Notes under the pieces: generated by a model | What the model was told of the DNA's origin: nothing | The model's input: only the letters and a program-made list of their open reading frames with translations | Databases searched by the model: none | In this document: in pieces, positions 7,490-13,903 of the stretch | Numbering within the stretch: position 1 is the first letter of the stretch | Layout: each line of letters begins with the position of its first letter | Assembly: GCA_003246035.1 (NCBI GenBank) | Contig: QKBP01000069.1 | Coordinates: 1-25,285, forward strand | Source: Desulfuromonadaceae bacterium | GTDB lineage: Bacteria > Desulfobacterota > Desulfuromonadia > Desulfuromonadales > SZUA-401 | Direction: 5' to 3' | Length of the DNA: 25,285 nucleotides | Translations under genes and position numbers: made by a program

Positions 7490-8785
7490 ATGGCGCACCT
7501 TACCCCCCGCAGCGCTTACGGCGACCTGGTCAGCCGGCTCAACCTGGGCGCCCAGGGGGCCACACCTTCGCCGCTCCTCGATCGCATCCTCTCCCTGCTG
7601 TTCGCCCCCCGCGAGGCCGAGCTGGTCGCGAAGCTGCCGCTGCGCCCCTTCCGGGCCGAGCAGGCGGCGAAAGCCTGGAAACTTTCCCTTGCCGAGGCCC
7701 GGGCCGTTCTTGAAGAGCTCTGTTCCCGGGCCCTGCTGGTCGACATCCTGCAGGGGGAGGAGCGCGAGTACGTGCTCCCCCCGCCGATGGCCGGTTTCTT
7801 CGAGTTTGCCCTGATGCGGGTGCGCGACGACCTCGACCAGAAACTCCTCTCGGAGCTCTACGAGCAGTACATCACCGTGGAGGACGATTTCATCCGCGCC
7901 CTGTTCGTCGACGGGACCACCCAGCTCGGCCGGGTCCTGGTCCAGGAGACCGCTCTCGACAGCGTGCAGTCGCTGCATGTGCTCGATTACGAGCGGGCCA
8001 CCGCGGTGATCGAGGATGCAACGCACATCGGCATCGGCCTGTGCTATTGCCGCCACAAGAAGAGTCACCTCGAGGGGGCCTGCTCCGCTCCGCTCGACAA
8101 CTGCATGACCTTCAACACCGTGGCGGACTCGCTGATCCGCAGCGGCCATGTCCGCCGGATCGGCAAGAGCGAGTGCCTGGAGCTGCTTCAGCAGGCCTGG
8201 GAGGCGAACCTCGCCCAGTTCGGCGAGAACGTGCAGCGCGGGGTCAACTTCATCTGCAACTGCTGCCCCTGCTGCTGCGAGGCGATGGTCGCGGCGCAGC
8301 GCTTCGGCTTCGAGCGGCCGGTCCATACCAGCAACTACCTCGTCCATGTCGAGAGCAACTGCAGCGGCTGCGGGCGCTGCGTGCCGGTCTGTCCGGTGAA
8401 GGTGATTACGCTCGAGACCGATCAGCCGGCCGGGCGGGGGACCAAGTCGGCACGGATCGACGCACAGCTCTGCCTCGGCTGCGGGGTGTGCGTGCGCAAC
8501 TGCCCGCGCGACGCGCTGCGCATGGTCGAACGCAAGGAGCGGGTGATCACCCCGGTCAACTCGGTGCACAAGAGCGTACTGATGGCCATCGAGCGGGGCA
8601 AGCTCCAGCACCTGGTCTTCGACAACCGCCTGCTCTGGAGCCACCGGGCCCTCGCGGCGCTGCTCGGGGCCATTCTCAGGCTCCCCCCGCTCAAGCGGGC
8701 TCTGGCCTCTGAACAGATCGGCTCCCGCTACCTCGGCGCTCTGTGTGAGCGCTACGAACAGCAGCGCCCACCGTCTTCTCCCTGA
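7490..8785 (+). CDS. Cys-rich 4Fe-4S dicluster protein of unknown role
   Basis: A 431-residue cytoplasmic protein with no signal peptide or membrane helix. The first 180 or so residues are helical and contain a stretch resembling a winged helix (about 45-95). Two further cysteine groups follow: C185/C187/C198/C205 (CYCRHKK, then CSAP and NC) and a dense C256-x-CC-x-CCC cluster (C256, C258, C259, C261-C263). After these comes a bacterial two-cluster ferredoxin domain, CSGCGRCVPVC (C291, C294, C297, C301) and CLGCGVCVRNC (C328, C331, C334, C338), each followed by P. At least two [4Fe-4S] clusters are therefore expected, and the extra cysteines could bind a third cofactor. The role is unknown; a redox or sensory function is a guess. 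It ends the 5341-8785 gene string. Confidence 0.85.
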   Translation: MAHLTPRSAYGDLVSRLNLGAQGATPSPLLDRILSLLFAPREAELVAKLPLRPFRAEQAAKAWKLSLAEARAVLEELCSRALLVDILQGEEREYVLPPPMAGFFEFALMRVRDDLDQKLLSELYEQYITVEDDFIRALFVDGTTQLGRVLVQETALDSVQSLHVLDYERATAVIEDATHIGIGLCYCRHKKSHLEGACSAPLDNCMTFNTVADSLIRSGHVRRIGKSECLELLQQAWEANLAQFGENVQRGVNFICNCCPCCCEAMVAAQRFGFERPVHTSNYLVHVESNCSGCGRCVPVCPVKVITLETDQPAGRGTKSARIDAQLCLGCGVCVRNCPRDALRMVERKERVITPVNSVHKSVLMAIERGKLQHLVFDNRLLWSHRALAALLGAILRLPPLKRALASEQIGSRYLGALCERYEQQRPPSSP

Positions 8786-8912
8786 AGAGACCCCCCGCGC
8801 GGATTTTTACGTTTCGAGTGACGTGACCGCTTTGCCTCGCCGCGGCTTTGTGGCAGGATAAGGACGTTTTAAGTTTGCGCGTTCGCGCTTCATTTCAGGA
8901 GGGGCAGCCCCG

Positions 8913-9398
8913 ATGGAGTTCAAGATCCTCTACTGGCACTGGCTGGCGTTCGGCATGCTGCTGATCGCCCTGGAACTGTTCGTTCCGTCCTTCACGATCT
9001 TCTGGTTCGGCCTCGGCGCGATGCTGGTCGGGGTCCTGCTGCTGCTCGGCCCGGAGCCCGGCTTCGCGGTCCAGTTGCTGATCTGGGCCGTCGCCTCGGC
9101 CCTCTTCACCCTGGCCTGGTTCCGCTGGATCAAGCCGCTCTCCCAGGACCGGACCAAGGCCGGCATGGGACGCGAGGCGCTGCTGGGCGAGACCGGCCTG
9201 GTCCTCAAGGCTCCCGGGGAAGGGCGCCGCGGCGAACTGCGCTTCCCGGCCCCGATCCTCGGCGACGACACCTGGCAGTTCCTGTGCAACGAGGACCTGC
9301 AGGTCGGCGACAAGGTGGTGGTCAAGGATCTCTCGGGGAACACCCTGATCGTTTCCAAATTCGTCGGTGCCAGCGCCGGCGGAAATTCCATACAATGA
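8913..9398 (+). CDS. NfeD-family membrane protein (short form)
   Basis: The 161-residue protein has two to three membrane helices (about 7-28, 30-47 and 52-70) followed by a C-terminal OB-fold domain (about 90-150) with GETGLVL, GDDTWQF and VGDKVVVKDLSGNTLIV. This is the short NfeD form without the ClpP-like protease domain. Such proteins are usually encoded beside a slipin/SPFH protein and are thought to form membrane assemblies with it; that pair is present here, the SPFH gene following after 22 nt. The ATG is preceded by AGGAGGGG. Between the previous gene and this start (8786-8912) no convincing terminator or promoter was seen. Confidence 0.9.
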   Translation: MEFKILYWHWLAFGMLLIALELFVPSFTIFWFGLGAMLVGVLLLLGPEPGFAVQLLIWAVASALFTLAWFRWIKPLSQDRTKAGMGREALLGETGLVLKAPGEGRRGELRFPAPILGDDTWQFLCNEDLQVGDKVVVKDLSGNTLIVSKFVGASAGGNSIQ

Positions 9399-9420
9399 TG
9401 CTGCAAGGAGGAACTTCGTC

Positions 9421-10278
9421 ATGACAGCAGGTCTGGTACTCGCCGCGATCTTTTTTGCCCTGGTCGTGCTGACCATCTTCCTCGGGGTGCGGATCGTCCC
9501 CCAGGGGACCAAGTTCGTGGTCCAGCGGCTCGGGAAGTTTCACAACGTGCTCAACCCCGGGCTCAACATCATCATTCCCTACATCGACACGGTCGCCTAC
9601 AAGGTCACCACCAAGGATATCGTGCTCGACATCCCCTCCCAGGAGGTGATCACCAAGGACAACGCGGTGATCATCGCCAACGCGGTCGCCTTCTTCAACA
9701 TCGTCAATCCCGAGAAGGCGGTCTACGGTGTCGAGTCCTACGTCCTGGCGGTGCAGAACCTGATCCAGACCTCGCTGCGCAGCATCATCGGCGAGATGAA
9801 CCTCGATGACGCGCTCTCCAGCCGCGACCAGATCAAGGCGCGCCTGAAGACCTCGATCAGCGACGACGTCGCCGACTGGGGGCTGGTGATCAAGACCGTC
9901 GAGATCCAGGACATCAACCCCTCGCCGACCATGCAGAAGGCGATGGAGGAGCAGGCCGCCGCCGAGCGTGCGCGACGGGCCACCGTGACCCGCGCCGACG
10001 GGGAGAAGGAGGCGGCGGTCCTGCAGGCCGACGGGCGTCTCGAGGCGGCCAAGCGTGACGCCGAGGCCAAGCGCGTGCAGGCCCAGGCCTCGCAGGACGC
10101 GATCCAGATGGTAGCCAAGGCGGTCGCCCAGGGGGACGCGCTACCGGTGCACTACCTCCTCGGCGAGAAATACGTGGGGGCGGTGGAGGAGCTGGCCAAG
10201 AGCCCCAACGCCAAGACCTTCGTGCTGCCGGCCGACCTGCAGCACGCCATCAAGGGGATCTTCGGCGGCCGGGTCTGA
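9421..10278 (+). CDS. Slipin / stomatin-like SPFH-domain protein
   Basis: This 285-residue protein has an N-terminal membrane helix (about residues 3-22), then the SPFH (Band 7) domain from RIVPQGTKFVVQRLGKF to about residue 180, including PSQEVITKDNA and SLRSIIGEM. An Ala/Glu/Lys-rich coiled coil follows (about 175-225). SPFH proteins oligomerise into large membrane rings or cages and help regulate membrane proteases and microdomains. ATG 9421 was chosen over an in-frame GTG at 9367 because AAGGAGG lies 10 nt upstream and the first residues then form the membrane anchor directly. It is the second gene of an NfeD-slipin pair, which supports both calls. Confidence 0.93.
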   Translation: MTAGLVLAAIFFALVVLTIFLGVRIVPQGTKFVVQRLGKFHNVLNPGLNIIIPYIDTVAYKVTTKDIVLDIPSQEVITKDNAVIIANAVAFFNIVNPEKAVYGVESYVLAVQNLIQTSLRSIIGEMNLDDALSSRDQIKARLKTSISDDVADWGLVIKTVEIQDINPSPTMQKAMEEQAAAERARRATVTRADGEKEAAVLQADGRLEAAKRDAEAKRVQAQASQDAIQMVAKAVAQGDALPVHYLLGEKYVGAVEELAKSPNAKTFVLPADLQHAIKGIFGGRV

Positions 10279-10296
10279 ACCACTCTGGCGTTCCCG

Positions 10297-10331
10297 AAAA
10301 AAAAGGCCACCCCGTTGCGGGGTGGCCTTTT
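10297..10331. terminator. Strong terminator, probably bidirectional
   Basis: A perfect 14-bp stem (10301-10314 with 10318-10331) has a TTG loop, core GGCCACCCCG/CGGGGTGGCC, eight A residues on the left flank (10297-10304) and four T residues on the right. It ends the slipin transcript and, read on the other strand with its U-run, can end the minus-strand gene whose stop codon lies at 10357. Confidence 0.9.
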
Positions 10332-10356
10332 GTGTTTGCGTATGCGCCGAACCGGG

Positions 10357-10758
10357 TCAGGGTCCCTTGAGGCGCTCGTCGAGTTCGCGGATTTTTTCCT
10401 CGCGGATGGTGACGTCCGACTTCTCCTTCAGCCAGTGCCCCGGGTAGCGGAAACGGCAGCCGAAGTCGAGAGCCTCGGCGAGGGTCAGCTTGCTGAGCAG
10501 CACCTGCAGCAGGGCCGTGGCGATCAGCACCAGCCAGATCGACAGCGGCAGGCCGAGAAAGACCAGCACCAGCTTCCAGCTGGCGTATTCCTGGAACGGG
10601 TCGCCCCCTGCCGGGCGGGCGGCCTGGCCGAGGATCGGGCCGATCACGTTCCAGAACAGGACGATGCCGCCGACCAGTCCGACCCCGGCGATGATCTGGG
10701 TGGTGTCCTGGTACTTGGGCTTGAGCAGGTAGTATTCCTTGAAGTAGCGGATGATCAT
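10357..10758 (-). CDS. Two-helix membrane protein of unknown function
   Basis: The 133-residue product is not recognised. It begins MIIRYFKEYYLLKPKYQD and has two membrane helices (about residues 22-43, IIAGVGLVGGIVLFWNVIGPI, trimmed here, and 62-89). A short loop with PAGGDPFQEYASW separates them, and a charged C-terminal tail of about 45 residues includes FGCRFRYPGHWLKEK and a helical Glu/Arg end. ATG 10758 is preferred over an upstream start at 10806 because GAGGAAAGG precedes it and the extra residues look non-conserved. It lies downstream of the acyl-CoA synthetase, but a candidate promoter in the 109-bp gap suggests independent expression. Confidence 0.7.
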   Translation of the reverse strand: MIIRYFKEYYLLKPKYQDTTQIIAGVGLVGGIVLFWNVIGPILGQAARPAGGDPFQEYASWKLVLVFLGLPLSIWLVLIATALLQVLLSKLTLAEALDFGCRFRYPGHWLKEKSDVTIREEKIRELDERLKGP

Positions 10759-10814
10759 GGCAGCCTTTCCTCGCGGATCGTGTTGACGGCAACAACGGGG
10801 CGTCATATTGCTCC

Positions 10815-10844
10815 ATTGTTCGCCAGTCCGTACACCGGGGTCAA
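10815..10844 (-). promoter_or_regulatory. Candidate sigma70-type promoter for the 10357-10758 gene
   Basis: On the minus strand TTGACC (10839-10844) and AACAAT (10815-10820) are separated by 18 bp. They match five of six and four of six consensus positions. The predicted transcript would start about 50 nt before ATG 10758. Confidence 0.4.
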
Positions 10845-10867
10845 CCCTTGTTGGCAGAAAATCTGAC

Positions 10868-12757
10868 TTACTTGAAGAGTCGGTCGATCAGCTCGCGGTA
10901 TTTGCGCTCGATGACGTGTCGTTTCTTCTTGAGGGTGTTGGTCAGCTCCTCGCCGGGCGTGAAGTCGCCGTCGAGGAAGCGGATCCCCTGCAGGCGTTCG
11001 TAAGGCTTGAAGCCCTTCTTCGGCTGGAGCAGGCGGTTGATCTCCTGGCGAGCCCGTTCGAGCAGACCGGAGTCGTTGAGCAGCTCCTCGCTCCCCTGGC
11101 GGACCTGCGCGAGCTTCTCACGGGCGAACTCGGCGAGCTTGTCCATGTCGGGGACGATCAGCGCGCCGAGCCCCTTGCGGTCCTGGCCGACCAGCACCGC
11201 GTCCTTGACGAAGGGGAGGGCGCCGATGGCCCCCTCGATGCGCGACGGGTCGACGTTCTCGCCGCTGGCGAGCACGATGATCTCCTTGGAGCGGCCGGTG
11301 ATCACCAGCTCGCCGCCGACGGTCAGGCGCCCGAGGTCGCCGGTGCGCAGGAACCCGTCGCGGGTGAAGACCTTGGCGTTCTCCGCGTCGTTGTGGTAGT
11401 AGCCGGGCATCACCTGCGGGCCGCGGACCTGGATCTCCCCCTCTTCGCCGTCCGGGACCGGGCGGTCGTGCTCGTCGGCGATGCGCAGCTCGGTCTCCGG
11501 CAGGGGAGGGCCGAGGGTCCCGAAGACATGACAGTCGACCCCGCGACCGGCGATGCCGGGGGCGCACTCGGTCATGCCGTAGGCGTTGACGATGCGGATA
11601 CCGAAGGCGTCGATCCACTCGTCGAGGTACTGGGGAAGGCTCCCGCCGCCGCTGACCGCCAGCTTCAGCCTCCCGCCGAATCTCTGGCGCACGAGGACAA
11701 ACTTGCGCTGGGCCAGCCGGTAAGGGAGAAACAGCAGCGGCAGCATCAGCAGCGCCGTCAGGCGCCTTGCCCCCTCGGCGAACGGGTTGCTCCTGCCGAA
11801 GCGGGGGAGGTGTCCGCAGAGGGTGCGGCGGTAGCGGCGATAGCTCCTCGAGACGGTAACCAGCAGGCGGAAGAGGCGGGCCTTGCGGGCGCCCTGCTCC
11901 TCGAGGGAGTTGTTGATCCGGGTGTAGAGGGCTTCCCAGAGTCGGGGGACCGAGCAGACCAGGGTCGGACGATAGCGCTCGAGGTCGGCGGCGAAGGTCT
12001 TGACCGACGAGTAGACGATGCAGGCGCCGCTGGCCAGCGCGAGGTATTCGGCGGCCCGCTCGAAGATATGCCAGGTCGGCAGCACCGACAGCCAGACGTC
12101 GCGCTCGTCGAGCGGGACGATCTGCGGGATGGCGGTAAGGTTGGCGTCGATATTGCGGTGGGTGAGCATCACCCCCTTGGGGTGGCCGGTCGTCCCCGAG
12201 GTGTAGATCAGGGTCACGAGGTCGTCGGCCTGGAGCTTCGCGGCGTGGGCTTCGAACTCGTCGAGTTCCGAAGGGGTGATCTCCCGCTCTCCGAGCAGCT
12301 CGTTATAGCTGTAGAGGTTGGAGAAGAGGCGGTGTTCATTTTCCCCCTCCATGACGAAGACATGGCGCAGCTTCACCTTCTCGAGCAGCTCTTCGTGACG
12401 TTCGAGCAGAAGGGGTGTCTCGGCGATGAGTACCTCGCACCCGGAGTGTTCGAGGATGTACTCGAGCTCACGGCTCGGGGTGTCGCTGCCGCGGGGGATG
12501 CTGACGGCGCCGAGGGCGATCAGCGCAAAGTCGGTGACGATCCAGGCGTAGCGGTTGTCGGAGAGGATCATGACCTTGGTCCCCTTGCGGATCTTGCGTT
12601 CGGCGAAGGCGCGCGTCAGGACGAGCACGTCGTCGCGGAACTTCCGGTAGCTGACCCGATGCTCCCGCTCGCCGGCACGGTAGACGAACGCGACCCGCCC
12701 CGTGTGGGTGGCGCAGGTCTCGAGCAGAACCTGGTGCAGCGTTCGGAATCGGCCCAT
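10868..12757 (-). CDS. Long-chain acyl-CoA synthetase (AMP-forming)
   Basis: This 629-residue enzyme is expected to activate long-chain fatty acids to acyl-CoA through an acyl-adenylate, for lipid recycling or degradation. The adenylate-forming motifs are present: the P-loop YTSGTTGHPKG starting at Y185, YGMTE at Y393 and GFLRTGDLG with D474. An insertion with several basic residues lies between about 260 and 350, as in eukaryotic-type/FAA1-like long-chain synthetases (COG1022 type). A C-terminal lysine-rich segment LTNTLKKKR contains the likely catalytic lysine. The start at 12757 has GGAGAG upstream; an in-frame ATG at 12784 lacks a ribosome binding site. It is divergent from the response-regulator gene at 12886, and both could share the palindrome at 12803-12819. 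Confidence 0.92.
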   Translation of the reverse strand: MGRFRTLHQVLLETCATHTGRVAFVYRAGEREHRVSYRKFRDDVLVLTRAFAERKIRKGTKVMILSDNRYAWIVTDFALIALGAVSIPRGSDTPSRELEYILEHSGCEVLIAETPLLLERHEELLEKVKLRHVFVMEGENEHRLFSNLYSYNELLGEREITPSELDEFEAHAAKLQADDLVTLIYTSGTTGHPKGVMLTHRNIDANLTAIPQIVPLDERDVWLSVLPTWHIFERAAEYLALASGACIVYSSVKTFAADLERYRPTLVCSVPRLWEALYTRINNSLEEQGARKARLFRLLVTVSRSYRRYRRTLCGHLPRFGRSNPFAEGARRLTALLMLPLLFLPYRLAQRKFVLVRQRFGGRLKLAVSGGGSLPQYLDEWIDAFGIRIVNAYGMTECAPGIAGRGVDCHVFGTLGPPLPETELRIADEHDRPVPDGEEGEIQVRGPQVMPGYYHNDAENAKVFTRDGFLRTGDLGRLTVGGELVITGRSKEIIVLASGENVDPSRIEGAIGALPFVKDAVLVGQDRKGLGALIVPDMDKLAEFAREKLAQVRQGSEELLNDSGLLERARQEINRLLQPKKGFKPYERLQGIRFLDGDFTPGEELTNTLKKKRHVIERKYRELIDRLFK

Positions 12758-12802
12758 GTCGTCTCTCCAGTTTTTTTTCAGCATAGCAGAGATTCGTCAT
12801 AA

Positions 12803-12819
12803 CCGAGTTGCCAACTCGG
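12803..12819. promoter_or_regulatory. 17-bp palindrome between divergent genes, candidate operator
   Basis: CCGAGTTGCCAACTCGG is a perfect inverted repeat with 8-bp arms and one central base, in the 128-bp gap between the acyl-CoA synthetase (minus) and the response regulator (plus). On the plus strand its centre supplies a TTGCCA that could serve as a -35 box for TAGGTT (12830-12835, 16-bp spacing). On the minus strand it fills the space between TTGTTC and a TATGAC-like box. Both promoter matches are weak; the palindrome itself is certain. Confidence 0.5.
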
Positions 12820-12885
12820 GAACAACTGCTAGGTTGATAGACAGAGGCCTTTCCAGACCTTATCCCTGCAGCTCGAGACGAAGCC

Positions 12886-13557
12886 ATGCAACCGATACGC
12901 ATCGTACTGGTCGATGATCATCAGATCTTTCGCGACGGAGTCCGCCTGCTGCTCGAAAAGGAGACCGACCTCTCGATCTGCGGTGAAACCGCCAGTGGTC
13001 TCGAGGCTCTCCAGCTGGTGCGGGAACTGCGACCCGATATCCTTCTGCTGGATATCTCACTCAGGGGGGTCAATGGCCTGGAAATTCTTCAGCAGATCGG
13101 CACAGCTTCTCCGGGCACCCGAACCATCATCGTCACCCAACATGAAAATGTCGCCTACGTGCGCAATGTCTTTGAACAGGGTGCCCGGGGGTATGTCATC
13201 AAGGACTCCTGCTCTTCAGAGCTGATTTCGGCGATACGATCCGTGCATGCCGGGCAGGTCCACTTCAGCCCGAGGGTGGAGCAGAATATCCTGGGTTCGC
13301 TCGTCGCCCGTGCGACCGTCCATGATCCCGAAGATGCCTCGTTTGCCACGCTTACGCAGCGTGAACTGGAAGTTTTTCGCCTGATCGTTGAAGGGCTCTC
13401 GACCCAGCAGATTGCGGACTTCCTGTGTATCAGTCCGAAAACCATCGACAAACATCGCGCGAGTATCACGCGCAAGACGGGTCTCGACAATCCGGCCAGG
13501 ATGGTGCACTTCGCGATTCGCCTCGGCCTGGTCGATCCCAAGATCTGGCAGGGGTAG
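12886..13557 (+). CDS. NarL/LuxR-family response regulator, no adjacent kinase
   Basis: The 223-residue protein has an N-terminal receiver domain and a C-terminal LuxR-type helix-turn-helix. Receiver residues are intact: acidic D10/D11, phosphoacceptor D56 (LLLDIS), T84 and K106. The DNA-binding domain spans about 153-215 with LTQRELEVFRLI, STQQIADFL and SPKTIDKHR. It should act as a phosphorylation-controlled transcription factor. No histidine kinase gene occurs in the window, so the sensor is encoded elsewhere. The next gene on the same strand, 288 bp downstream, is the multicopper oxidase, whose control region contains inverted repeats of the kind NarL-family proteins bind; the regulatory link is inferred. 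No strong ribosome binding site precedes the ATG. Confidence 0.92.
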   Translation: MQPIRIVLVDDHQIFRDGVRLLLEKETDLSICGETASGLEALQLVRELRPDILLLDISLRGVNGLEILQQIGTASPGTRTIIVTQHENVAYVRNVFEQGARGYVIKDSCSSELISAIRSVHAGQVHFSPRVEQNILGSLVARATVHDPEDASFATLTQRELEVFRLIVEGLSTQQIADFLCISPKTIDKHRASITRKTGLDNPARMVHFAIRLGLVDPKIWQG

Positions 13558-13607
13558 GCCCCTATCTCGCCATCCTCTCCCGCTTCTCCTTTCCCTTACC
13601 GCTATAG

Positions 13608-13620
13608 TAGGAAATTCCTA
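13608..13620. promoter_or_regulatory. Palindrome TAGGAAATTCCTA, candidate regulator site
   Basis: Perfect 6-bp arms around a central A, 51 bp after the response-regulator stop and 226 bp before the multicopper oxidase start. A TATAGT box (13603-13608) abuts it. A related arrangement, TAGG-CC-CCTATCTCG, overlaps the response-regulator stop (13555-13569), and the 9-bp half CCTATCTCG recurs at 13617-13625. A factor bound here could control the multicopper oxidase; the cognate protein is unknown. Confidence 0.45.
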
Positions 13621-13650
13621 TCTCGATTTGCGTTTCTGACGCATGGAGAG

Positions 13651-13685
13651 CCTTGTTGCGAAGTTTATAGTTTTACTCAACAAGG
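13651..13685 (+). promoter_or_regulatory. Long-loop hairpin in the multicopper oxidase leader
   Basis: CCTTGTTG (13651-13658) and CAACAAGG (13678-13685) form a perfect 8-bp inverted repeat around 19 AT-rich bases that include a second TATAGT (13666-13671). It could be an operator pair or an RNA hairpin. No T-run follows, so it is not an intrinsic terminator. Confidence 0.4.
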
Positions 13686-13808
13686 AAAAGCGCATCAGTC
13701 ATTCCCCGTCAAGAACCGCTCCGTCGCATAGAAAGGAGGATTCAAATAAACAGCAAGGAGGTTTGATCGTACACGTGTAGCGCAAAAGACGACCAAAACG
13801 GTCACCAA

Positions 13809-13903
13809 ATGAAGAAGGACAAATGAAAAAGAGAGGAGATGGATTATGGCTAAGGTATCGAATCGCAATTTCGCGGAGACCTGGCGGAGCTTCAGCTTTC
13901 TGA
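13809..13903 (+). other. Two possible leader mini-ORFs overlapping the oxidase start
   Basis: ATG 13809 opens a 5-codon frame (MKKDK) whose stop overlaps a second ATG at 13823 as ATGA. The second frame has 26 codons, is preceded by AAGGA, and ends at 13903 inside the oxidase gene in another frame. Translation of either would pass over the oxidase ribosome binding site GAGAGGAG (13831-13838). Two earlier AGGAGG-like sequences (13734-13739 and 13756-13761) have no ATG in reach. Expression is unproven. Confidence 0.2.

Noticed and set aside
8790..8815. Possible terminator CCGCGCGG-ATTTTT after the iron-sulfur gene
   Set aside because: The palindrome leaves only a stem of two or three pairs once a loop is allowed, so it cannot be called with confidence.
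10808..12802. 664-codon plus-strand ORF opposite the acyl-CoA synthetase
   Set aside because: It is antisense to a gene with all adenylate-forming motifs. Its product is a low-complexity Glu/Val/Gly/Asp/Arg mix with no domain, as expected for a GC-driven shadow frame.
13644..13659. Possible sigma54 promoter TGG...TTGC before the multicopper oxidase
   Set aside because: The GG to GC spacing is one base too long for the -24/-12 consensus, and the TGGCAC half is not matched.
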